A DNA stretch of 64,000 nucleotides from Archivesica marissinica (Eukaryota > Mollusca > Bivalvia > Venerida > Vesicomyidae), in assembly GCA_014843695.1 (NCBI GenBank), contig CM026387.1:77068106-77132105 (forward strand). The letters are read 5' to 3'. Of this stretch, positions 24,244 to 34,300 are shown in pieces. The notes under the pieces were generated by a model that saw nothing but the letters and a program-made list of their open reading frames with translations, had not been told where the DNA came from and searched no databases. Positions within the stretch are counted from its first letter, which is position 1, and each line of letters opens with the position of its first letter. The position numbers and the translations under genes were made by a program.

Positions 24244-24689
24244 CTCTTTGCCTGCTGAGTACAGTCAAACCTGTCTTTAAGCAGCCAGCCAAGGGAGTCG
24301 GAGAAAGTGGCTGCTTAGCACAGGTGGCTGCTTACTAGAGGTCAAATATATAATAAAATGACTGATTGGGAATCTGGAAATTGGCTGCTTAATACAGGTT
24401 GGCTGCTTAATGGAGGTGACAATGGAGGTGACCACTAACACAGGTTTGACTGTATATAAAATCACATTTGCAAATAACATAGATCCAGATCAGCCGCGGC
24501 GTAATTATTACGCAATGGCTGATCAGGATCTATGTTGTTTGCTGTTCAGCTAAATGTTTTACCGTAGCTCCACTATCCGAATAACAAACAGCATAGAGCC
24601 TGATCAGACGGCACGTTCTGTGCAGAACATCTGATCTGGCTCTATGCCGTTTGCAAAAGTGATTTTATCTGCCGCTAACGTGCAAAGAT
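24244..24689. mobile_element. TTAA hairpin MITE, interrupted
   Basis: TTAA (24240-24243) followed by CTCTTTGCCTGCTGAGT; right end CTAACGTGCAAAGA before TTAA (24690-24693). It matches 18932-19142 but is split after GCTGAGT by the TA-flanked element at 24262-24452. Confidence 0.83.
24262..24452. mobile_element. Tc1/mariner-like MITE, intact
   Basis: CAGTCAAACCTGTCTTTAAG to ACAGGTTTGACTG, flanked by TA, 191 bp. Near its right end GGTTGGCTGCTTAATGGAGG is the sequence amplified in the satellite at 1-4480. Confidence 0.88.
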
Positions 24690-24801
24690 TTAATAGACGT
24701 AAATACAATTCTGTGAAATTTGCAGAAATGACAGTAGATGGATTATCTTTGCAAGAATCGTAATGTTGCAATTTTTAATGATATCATTTAAACGCAAATT
24801 C

Positions 24802-25067
24802 ATATCTAAAATAAACATATATAAAATAATCATATCTAAAATAAACATATATAAAATAATCATATCTAAAATAAACATATCTAAAATAAACATATCTAAA
24901 ATAATCATATCTAAAATAAACATATCTAAAATAAACATATCTAAAATAAACATATCTAAAATAATCATATCTAAAATAAACATATCTAAAATAAACATAT
25001 CTAAAATAAACATATCTAAAATAAACATATCTAAAAATCTAAAATAATCATATCTAAAATAAACATA
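24802..25067. repeat. 15-bp AT-rich array x18
   Basis: Unit CATATCTAAAATAAA, with ATC/AAC and CTA/ATA variants. Most units contain AATAAA. Open on both strands because 15 is divisible by 3; not a gene. Confidence 0.94.
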
Positions 25068-25389
25068 TGAAATGAAGTTCCAGGTATAGGGAATGGAAAT
25101 CTGTGTACACTCCAGAATTCATGACCTCAACAATGTGATGCTCATTGAATTTGCAAATTCATCCCAGTCTGCATGGACTATAATGTCTGCCTGTAATCTC
25201 ATTAGATATCTTTGCATCAGCAAGATTGTGTAGTCACTGTGTGTTTAGGTTAAAGATGAATAAGACTGCATTTCAAATGAGACTTTATCATATTGTTTAC
25301 CAAGTTGTACCTGCTGTTGTCAAAGTTACTGATGAGTTTGTAAGCAATCTGCATAAAGGGAGATGACATTTACATTTTTGGGGGCACAG
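25068..25389. other. Unassigned intronic DNA
   Basis: Single-copy-looking sequence. I looked for an exon and found no acceptor-donor pair with an open frame that I trust. Confidence 0.5.
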
Positions 25390-25683
25390 GCGGATCTGTA
25401 GTCCAATGGTAACATGCTGGACTGGTAATCCAGGGATTGCAGGTTCGATCCCCTGTCAGACCCTAATAAAATGAACAGTCTTTCAGATGGGACTTTAAAC
25501 CGAGGTCTTGTGTCGTTGCTGTACACTGTGCACGTAAATGAGAACCAGAGTAGACTCTGGTATGGGTCTCTGTCTGTATCATTGCACTATCCTCCAAAAA
25601 TCTAAAATGACTAATCTCTTATGGAGGCGTGGCTCATATGGGCAACCGGTAGCGACGATAAATAAACGTAAAATACACACACA
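25390..25683 (+). mobile_element. tRNA-derived SINE, family A, full length
   Basis: Head CGGATCTGTAGTCCAATGGT, B box AGGTTCGATCCCC, body to GACGATAAATAAACGTAAAA and a CA-rich tail. The best plus-strand full-length copy in the window. Confidence 0.9.
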
Positions 25684-25954
25684 TTTTTGGTGGCAGTCAC
25701 TGGACAGAAAATGGGAATATATTATATTTGTTAAAAATAACAATTGCCGTAGAGGACAATAGGTACAATACCTGATTTTACATGACACCACAAGCTCCTG
25801 TATTATTATTTTCTACACTTTTGACCCATAAGGTGGCGGCGTGTTGAATATCGCGAAGTAGTTCGGGTTATGTATTACATATATTATAGATGACAGCATG
25901 AACATCTGGGTTATTCACCTGTGTCAAGCTATATGGATAAATATAGAAATTACT

Positions 25955-26157
25955 TGTGTGTTTTACGTATATTTATCGCTACCGGATGCACATATGAGAG
26001 ACGCCTCCTGGAGAGATTAGTCATTTTAGATTTTGGAGGATAGTGCAATGATACAGACAGAGACCTATTCCAGAGTCTCCTCTGGTTCTTTTACGTGCAC
26101 AATGTAAAGCACCGACACGAGACCTCAGTTTAAAGTCCCATCTGAAAGACTGTTAAT
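25955..26157 (-). mobile_element. tRNA-derived SINE, family A, head missing
   Basis: Reverse copy from the tail to ATTAACAGTCTTTCAGATGG, lacking the tRNA-like head. Confidence 0.85.
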
Positions 26158-26281
26158 AGAAATGACACCAACAATACATACATTTATACACAAAATACAC
26201 ATTTATATCCTGTTTTCAATAGTTAACACAGATTAGATTTCTACATGTTTAACCCACAGGAAGTGGCATCACAAGGACATT

Positions 26282-26537
26282 TGGTTTATACAAATTTATT
26301 TTAGCTCGATTGCAAAACTTACAACTTACAACAAGGTCTTACAACTTACAACTATATTAATCACTCTCGAGACCTCATTCCTAATGGAATCCATCGCTAC
26401 TAGGGAGAGAGAAGAGGCACTGTGTTACTTAAATGCCTTGCCTAAGTGCACAATCGTAACACCTACAGCTGGTCTTGAACTCTGGGCCTTTCGCACCTGA
26501 AGCAAACGTGCTACGACTGCACTATGACGACATCCAC
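26282..26537 (-). mobile_element. tRNA-derived SINE, family B
   Basis: Reverse copy with the tail GTTTATACAAATTTATTTTAG. A short local duplication (CTTACAACTTACAAC) lies near 26318-26350. The B box is degenerate. Confidence 0.75.
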
Positions 26538-26815
26538 AAAGGATCAAGGACATTTAGTCACCTACTCCAGCTCTATGCATACACTCCTCTTCATATAATT
26601 ATGCAAGTTGTTTGAAGATAAACTTATTTAAGCAGCTGCACAATATGATGATGTGAATTGCCCAACAGTTGGTTGCAAATCGCCTGAAATGTAATTGGTT
26701 ACCTGCAAAGTTACAAAATGCCACATTTTAACACAGACGCTTGAAGTCTGGACAAATGTTTTCGGATTCCAAGCAAATTTAAAAATGACACCCGTCACTA
26801 TCAAGGTCCTTGATG

Positions 26816-27082
26816 TGTTTTTACGTTTATTTATCGATGCTACTGGTTGGCCATATGAGCGACGCCTCCTGAACAGATTAGTTATTTTAGTTTTTGGAGG
26901 ATACCCATTCCAGAATCTCCTCTGGTTCTTTTACGTGCATGGTGTAAAGCACCGACACGAGACCTCGGTTTAATGTCCCATCTGAAAGACTGTTAATTTT
27001 ATTAGGGTCAGACGGGGGATCGAACCTGCGATCCCTGGATTACCAGTCCAGCGTGTTACCACTGGACTACATATCCGTCTGT
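26816..27082 (-). mobile_element. tRNA-derived SINE, family A
   Basis: Full head (ACCACTGGACTACATATCC on the plus strand) and body, with a deletion near 26900. It sits between the two arms of an older palindromic element. Confidence 0.87.
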
Positions 27083-28095
27083 AATCTCAGCCTTGATAGT
27101 GACAGAGTGTCATATTTAAACTTGCTTGGAATGACCTAAAAAATTGTATTTACTAGGTCAGCCGGTGTTATTGATATAGTGGTCAGGGATTGGTTGAAAA
27201 AGTGTAGGGAAGCTCTTAAAAGTTATTGATTGGCTGAATAGGTATTGTCAGCAATAGTGAAAATTACTTCTAAATATTAAAATACAATATATCAGCTGCG
27301 TTTTGCAATATTTGCATATTATTTGGTGACAAATAAACACTGTATTATAAATTTGACATTTTCTTGTGACTCAAAGGCCAGTCTGTTGAAAACTACTGTG
27401 TTTTGTGCCAAACTATTTTTGGGAAACATATAATGGCATTGTGTGTTATAATGGTGGCCTATGGAAATTTCAATAGCGGTGTCTGACCTATAGTGTCAAG
27501 CATACAGTGTATCACAGTGTTCTTAAAAACAAAACTTATATTTTAGTTTTGTTGTTTTGAACCCGAAAACATTTGTCCAGACCCCAGGTGTCTGTGCATT
27601 GTAACAGTGTCTTATTCTAGAGCCAAACTTTGTTCTAATAAGATTATGTTACAATTAGATTTCCAATTCTTGGCAAGTCTCACCTTTCCTTGGAAAGTGT
27701 TATTTAGAATGGCATTGGATATATTAATGCAATCTCATAAATAGTGCTTGTTTTTTCTTCGTCTTCTATCAAACGACATGTTTTAAATAAAAAATAACAG
27801 TCAAATAAACTTAGCCCATCAGCTACAATGATCGACTCCCTTGAAATGAGGTGTTGTTAGATTATCTCCCCGTAATATTCTTCCAGGACAAGGTAAATAT
27901 AGTTATTCAGGTTACAAGCCACACTGTCTTAATAGTCCCTGTATGTATCATTGGCAAGACCATTGGTGGGTCACAGAGGGTACTTTTTTATGCAGTGTTG
28001 TCAAGCTTTTCAATGTAAAACAATAAAATTATTTTAAAAAAGCTCAAAATATGTATTGTGTCATATCTAACAAAGAAATCCTCATCTATTCTCCT
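27083..28095. other. Intronic DNA with decayed inverted repeats
   Basis: The start pairs with 26775-26815. At about 27150-27496 a possible element has ends AGGTCAGCCGGTGTTATTG and CAATAGCGGTGTCTGACCT. No exon recognised. Confidence 0.45.
27623..27712. repeat. 90-bp direct repeat, copy 1
   Basis: CCAAACTTTGTTCTAATAAG to AAGTGTTATTTAGAATGG, repeated almost identically at 28460-28548, about 836 bp away. Confidence 0.9.
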
Positions 28096-28099
28096 TTAA

Positions 28100-28332
28100 C
28101 CCATTTCATTCTGGATACATTTAAAGGCTTTTGCAAACAACATAGATCCAGATCAGCCGCACGCTGCATGCTGATCAGGATCTATGTTGTTTGCTACATA
28201 GCCAAGTGTCTTAGCAAGATCATCTGAATTGCAAACAGCATAGAGCCTGATCAGACGGAACATTCCGTGGCGGTTGATCTGGCTCTATGTTCTTTGCAAA
28301 TACTGTTTGAACGGTATCCAGAATGAAATGGG
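28100..28332. mobile_element. TTAA hairpin MITE, CCCATTTCATTCTGG termini
   Basis: TTAA-CCCATTTCATTCTGG to CCAGAATGAAATGGG-TTAA, perfect inverted ends. Its interior hairpins (ACATAGATCCAGATCAGCC and TAGAGCCTGATCAGACGG stems) match 18932-19142 although the ends differ. Confidence 0.92.
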
Positions 28333-28459
28333 TTAAATAACGTTTAGTAGGAACAATGTATATCAGAGTTTATGTAGACATTGTATATTGTTGTTTGTAT
28401 AAATGTATATTTCTAACTTGTGTACTTAAATGAATAATAAAATACACACAAAAAACCCC

Positions 28460-28548
28460 CAAACTTTGTTCTAATAAGATTATGTTACAATTAGATTTCC
28501 AATTCTTGGCAAGTCTCACCTTTCCTTGGAAAGTGTTATTTAGAATGG
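28460..28548. repeat. 90-bp direct repeat, copy 2
   Basis: Second copy of 27623-27712. It is preceded by a short A-rich stretch (AATAATAAAATACACAC), which could mark a retroposed tail. Confidence 0.9.
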
Positions 28549-29120
28549 TAGAGAATATTGGTTAATGAGCACACTTCACTGATGTATCTGAGTTTACCTG
28601 ACCAGTTACTGCCATTATTAATGTCGATCTTCATTATTTATAGATGATACTCTGGTGAATAGCTGCCTAACTACAACATGAGTTTTCCATTAAGAGAAGA
28701 ACTATTTAAATTTTTATATATACCATAAACCAATTCAGTTTTATTGTCCAATTATATATTGGTGGTTATCCGCAGACAGTATCAGCATGTGTAACTTTCT
28801 TCCTGGGGATCATTCATTATATTTCTAGGAGATAGTTCCATCAAATTACTTGTCAGTGTTTAGGTTTAGCAGTAAAATTTTACAAATAGATAGATCTACT
28901 GGTGTGCCACCATGATTGCATATTATCATTGTATATTAGATGCACACGTGTTCTTCCTCACCCGCCATGCCACCTGATTGGCCAAGTCCATGTCACATAA
29001 CCATCAGGTTTATCGATAAATATAGGAAATGCTCGCTTAATAGCAATTCCAAAACTTGTTTCATAAAATATGTTATGAAATCATCACGAGTGTAACATCC
29101 TTGTTATCAAATTACATATA
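28549..29120. other. Unassigned intronic DNA
   Basis: AT-rich; no exon, SINE or transposon end recognised. Confidence 0.5.
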
Positions 29121-29358
29121 ATTACCCTATAATTACCCTATAATTACCCTATAATTACCCTATAATTACCCTATAATTACCCTATAATTACCCTATAATT
29201 ACCCTATAATTACCCTATAATTACCTTATAATTACCCTATAATTACCCTATAATTACCCTATAATTACCCTATATTTACCCTATATTTACCCTATATTTA
29301 CCCTATATTTACCCTATAATTACCCTATAATTACCCTATAATTACCCTATATTTACCC
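29121..29358. repeat. 11-bp array ATTACCCTATA
   Basis: About 21 copies, with ATTT variants near 29273-29310 and 29350. A second block of the same unit lies at 29733-29812. Confidence 0.95.
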
Positions 29359-29732
29359 TAATATCTTCGTATATTTTCAGTGTTTATATTAAATGTATGT
29401 GTGTATGTATGTACATGTGTACGTATGATTACATAACAGTATGTAGGTATGTACATGTGCGTGTATGTATATATATGTATTTTCTCTTTCAGGTTGCAGA
29501 TCGTTGCACTATAATATACAATTATTTGAATTCAATTTGATCATGTGTAACCACTATGTAGTTTAATTCGATATTATGCTTTCAAAATGTGCATGTACTG
29601 AATGTTGAATTTGTGATTGAACTATACACCATTGACCAAGTATTGTAATGCCAATGTTATAATGAACTCATGAGCATTTGCTTTTTGTTCAGAATAAACT
29701 ATCTAACTAATCTAATCTATCTATCTATCTTT
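29359..29732. other. Intronic DNA with GTAT and ATCT microsatellites
   Basis: GTATGT-rich stretch at 29393-29480 and ATCT repeats at 29703-29730. A possible SINE-like tail (AGAATAAACTATCTAACT) precedes the second 11-bp block. Confidence 0.6.
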
Positions 29733-29812
29733 ACCCTATGATTACCCTATGATTACCCTATGATTACCCTATAATTACCCTATAATTACCCTATAATTAC
29801 CCTATAATTACC
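29733..29812. repeat. 11-bp array, second block
   Basis: About seven copies of the ATTACCCTATA unit, the first three with TATGA. The two blocks are separated by 374 bp that look like an insertion. Confidence 0.93.
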
Positions 29813-30483
29813 ATACCGCGCTCGTTTTAATAAATATTTTAATAAATAACGTTGCTACTTTTCAAGTGTCAACACAAATAGTCAGGACGTCATTAAATTG
29901 ACATGACGTCATATTGCATCAAGACTTCTTTTAAATTGTAGTTTGTCTTAATATATGCAAAAATATGCATCCATTAAATGTTAATTTACAAATTATAAGG
30001 ATTGTTCTCTCAACCAATCAGAATCCTTCCAGGTGTTATTACATGTGTGTACATATAAGAAATTATGAGATGGTGTTATTATACTGAATACAAGCAAACA
30101 TGATGATGATGATTGAGCTTATTTACCCTCGCCTCCGGCGAACCATATGGGCGAGCGTACTAAGAAGTTTAGTTAACACTCCTATATTATAAACTAAGGT
30201 GATTAAGTGCAAACACAATTAGCAGATGCACAGGTTTTATAAGTTATAACAACTCTATGTTTCTACAAATAGATGTAACAACTACTGTGTCTTTCTGGAA
30301 ATAGCTCTGGGGTTTCCCGGTGTCTATATGCAGCTTTCTGCGCAGTTGCAATTTGTCAACTGTGAATGTTAAGGACATTCAATTCTGTCAATACGTTGTT
30401 CTATAGACTCGCATGATGATATTCACCTCCGACATCATTGATAGTCCATAATTGTATAATATCTTACTGAGATTGTATATTAT
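29813..30483. other. Unassigned intronic DNA
   Basis: AT-rich. GATTGAGCTTATTTACCCTC followed by GGCGAACCATATGGGCGAGC near 30112-30155 looks like the tail of another SINE type. No exon recognised. Confidence 0.5.
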
Positions 30484-31229
30484 CATTGCATATCATTGTT
30501 TATCATTCATTGTTTATCATTGCATATCATTGTTTATCATTCATTGTTTATCATTCATTGCATATCATTGTTTATCATTGCATATCATTGTTTATCATTG
30601 TTATCATTGCATATCATTGTTTATCATTCATTGTTTATCATTCATTGCATATCATTGTTTATCATTGCATATCATTGTTTATCATTGTTATCATTGCATA
30701 TCATTGTTTATCATTGCATATCATTGTTTATCATTGCATATCATTGTTTATCATTGCATATCATTGTTTATCATTGCATATCATTGTTTATCATTCATTG
30801 TTTATCATTCATTGTTTATCATTGCATATCATTATTTATCATTCATTGTTTATCATTCATTGTTTATCATTGCATATCATTGTTTATCATTGCATATCAT
30901 TGTTTATCATTCATTGTTTATCATTCATTGTTTATCATTCATTGTTTATCATTGCATATCATTATTTATCATTCATTGTTTATCATTGCATATCAGTGTT
31001 TATCATTGTTTATCATTCATTGTTTATCATTCATTGTTTATCATTCATTGTTTATCATTGCATATCAGTGTTTATCATTGTTTATCATTCATTGTTTATC
31101 ATTCATTGTTTATCATTCATTGTTTATCATTGCATATCATTATTTATCATTCATTGTTTATCATTGCATATCAGTGTTTATCATTGTTTATCATTCATTG
31201 TTTATCATTGCATATCATTGTTTATCATA
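30484..31229. repeat. Irregular TATCATTG array
   Basis: Units of about 10-14 bp (TATCATTGCA, TATCATTGTT, TATCATTCATTGTT) are mixed. The strand lacks stops in three frames, giving apparent proteins of 244-280 residues that run into the real exon at 31240. The array ends 10 bp before that exon and may crowd its polypyrimidine tract. Confidence 0.95.
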
Positions 31230-31239
31230 ATACTTTCAG

Positions 31240-31318
31240 GAGTACAGTAAAGACAAGGAAAAGAAAAGTGGAGGGAAATCGAAGAAATCCATGAAGCAAT
31301 CTCCATCCATATATTCTG
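31240..31318 (+). CDS. SASH1: SASH1-like exon: lysine-rich linker
   Basis: Acceptor TACTTTCAG, donor GTATGT. The 79-bp exon starts in phase 0 and ends with one base of a codon that is completed as GAT by the next exon, and this fit supports both. It encodes EYSKDKEKKSGGKSKKSMKQ and then SPSIYS. The Lys/Ser-rich text fits the linker in the SLY region of SASH1 (weak similarity). It directly follows the TATCATTG array. Confidence 0.8.
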
Positions 31319-34300
31319 GTATGTTTTGCTTGATTCTGTAACAATATTGTATACTTGATCCAGCTGTATCTGGTTGGATTTGCTTGATTCTGTAACCATA
31401 TTGTATACTTGATCCAGCTGTAGCTGGTTGGATTTGAGATTGAATGGACTGGGTTTATACTTGGATGTTAGCCGGCAAACATGTCATCTGCTTTAAATTA
31501 TGAAGTTTAATGTAATCCTACTACATTGGAAACAGGTCCACCAGTGTGACAGTTAACTTTAACGCTCGAAAATTGAACGATTAAAACGTTCATAGAATGC
31601 TGGCCAGAACGTTGACGTTTTACGGGCCTTTAAACCAGTATTGTAAAACAGCAAGTTTTGCAGTACAGATATCCATCATTTATAGCATTTGTAATGCACC
31701 TGAACATTGTTGCATAATATATAATCTGGTCCGCCTCCGTTGTCGAGTGGTTACGGTCGCTGACTTGCATACCACTGTAACCTATCATCACTGATGGTCA
31801 TGGGTTCGAGCCCCGCTCAGGCCGTGTCTCATTTATATGAAAAAGTTGGCAGATTCTTACGGAGGTTGGTGCACCCAAGTACTGGTTAACCGTTGGAGCT
31901 TGCCCAGGAAAGGTGTTGTTAGGTAAACTGCCCGCCGGCGATATAGCCCAAAATGGTGCTGATACAGGCGTAAAACCCGAAATATAGCATAAATATAACA
32001 TATAATATATAATCTGATTTTGACTAAGAATGGTCCTTCCCCACCCCCCCCCCCCTCTTCATTGCTACGTTTCTCCTTAGCAATGCATAATAGCAATGGC
32101 ATTATTGTGCGTACACTACTTTTATCATGTTTTATTAACCCTTTCAACACCACAGACCTCTATATAGGCTTACAAAAAGTGTAGATCCTGATGAGACGGC
32201 TCATTTTGCACTTTTTGCCAGTAGTATTACTAATTTTAGACAAAATTACCCATCTTGATAAATGAACTGGTCCGAATGTAATTTTCTTATTCATTTATTG
32301 GTCTAAGAATATCATGGACCAGTCCATGTCAGTTATTTGGTGTTGAAAGAGTTAAGATTCCATGTGCAAAGTAAGCAAGACTCGCATGCACAGCAATTTT
32401 TTCTTTTCGACAGTAATTTGACTTTAAGTACAAAAACAGAATAACTAAGGATATGTAGTCCAGTGGTAACATGCTGGACTGGTAATTCAGGGATCGAACC
32501 CCCTGTCTGACCCTAATAAAATTAACAGTCTTTCAGATGGGACGTTAAACCGAGGTCTCATGTCGGTGCTATACACCATGCACGTAAAAGAACCAGAGGA
32601 GACTCTGGAATGGGTCTCTGTCTGTATCATGATGCACTATCCTCCAAAAATCTAAAATGACTAATCTCTTCAGGAGGCGTCGCTCATATGGGCAACCGGT
32701 AGCGACGATAAATAAACGTAAAACACACAGTTAGTTGTGTACACCCAAATTGTAGCGATATTTCCCCCCGATAGGTTTGATTATCAATACTTTTGTCCGT
32801 CTGCCTAACTAAAATTTCTCGTTACGTTTTATAGATGCTTATTGTCATGCAGTTCCTTGAAATAAGAAATCTATAATCCAGCAGCAGTTTGTATCATTGA
32901 TTCTAGTCTGTATCTCATTTCCAGGCACAGAAATTACATCATGTTAATATAAAAGCTATTACTGTGATAAATGAATGGAGTGTGAGGCTAATGTATCTAG
33001 ATCTGTTAATCTGTTTAATCTGTTTAATACCTTCTCCCATTATAAGTGTAATAGAATAACTGGGAACCAGTATTTGTTGTGGTACCCGGTTTATGTTACA
33101 TTACGTCCCAGGAACCAGTACTATGTTGCCCTGCATTACAGGAACCAGTGCTTGTAGTGCATAATACGGGGTATAGGAACCAGTTCTTTTATTAGTGCCT
33201 GGTATATGTTGCACTGTGTTAAAGGAACCATCGCTAGTCATGTTACCCGGCATTAGTTGCATTACATACAGGAGCGTAGCTTGATATATAAGTGTAGGCA
33301 CCATTCAGATAGGGGGGGTCTCCATCTGAATGTCTATATTTCCGTAGCCGCTTTCTGAGGCATTTTAAGGCATGTTTTGCAGAGAAATAGGAAACATGTT
33401 TGCGCTGTTCAGAAAAAGTAATGCTGTACTTGTCCGCCTCCGTGGTCGAGTGGTTACGGTCGCTGACTTGTATACCACTGTAACCTATCATCACTGATGG
33501 TCACGGGTTCGAGCCCCGCTCAGGCCGTGTCTCATTTATATGAAAAAGTTGGCAGTTTCTTACGGAGGTTGGAGCACCCAAGTACTGGTTAACCGTTGGA
33601 GCCTGCCCAGGAAAGGTGTTGTTAGGTAAACTGCCCGCCGGCGGTATAGCCCAAAATGGTGCTGATGCAGGCGTAAAACCCGAAATATAACATAACATAA
33701 TGCTGTACTTGTTTGGTTTCGTGCACATCACTACAAAAGTAATGTACGCACAATAATGCCATTAACTTTCACTTTGTATTGCATTTTATGCATTTTCATA
33801 TTTTCAATTTTGAAGAAAATGTGTAGGTGCCTACAAGTGCCTATATAGAAGCTATACCAATGACATAGAACCCATTTCATGTATCTATATCTAGCATAGT
33901 TATATTGCACTTCTTTATACACATCTGTAAGATTATTGGTACCCAGGATATGATGAACTACAGGAACCAGTTCATGTAGTAGTACTCGGCATAATGTTGT
34001 ATTACTGTAGAGGAAACAGCTACCGCAGACCAAATGTTGCCGTTGTCATGAGAGACACATGTATGTCTCTAGATACATGATCTTCTGCAAGTTATACCGT
34101 TGTCATGAGAGACACATGTATGCCTCTAGATACATGATCTTCTGCAAGTTATACTGTTGTCATGAGAGACACATGTATGTCTCAAGATACATGATCTTCT
34201 GCAAGTTATACCGTTGTCATGAGAGACACATGTATGTCTCTAGATACATGATCTTCTGCAAGTTATACTGTTGTCATGAGAGACACATGTATGCCTTTAG

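Noticed and set aside
25390..25470. A functional tRNA gene in the heads of the SINEs
   Set aside because: A and B boxes are present, but cloverleaf pairing is poor and each head continues into a SINE body.
29121..29812. Interstitial telomere repeat
   Set aside because: The unit is ATTACCCTATA (11 bp), not the animal TTAGGG/CCCTAA hexamer; the likeness is limited to TACCCTA.
30452..31294. Plus-strand proteins of 244-280 residues ending in the true exon at 31240
   Set aside because: TATCATTG array without stops in three frames; only the part after the acceptor at 31239 has a family context.
31797..33731. Minus-strand frames of 67-98 codons reading ISGFTPVSAPFWAI-type sequence
   Set aside because: They are translations of the family D SINE body, present in more than one copy.
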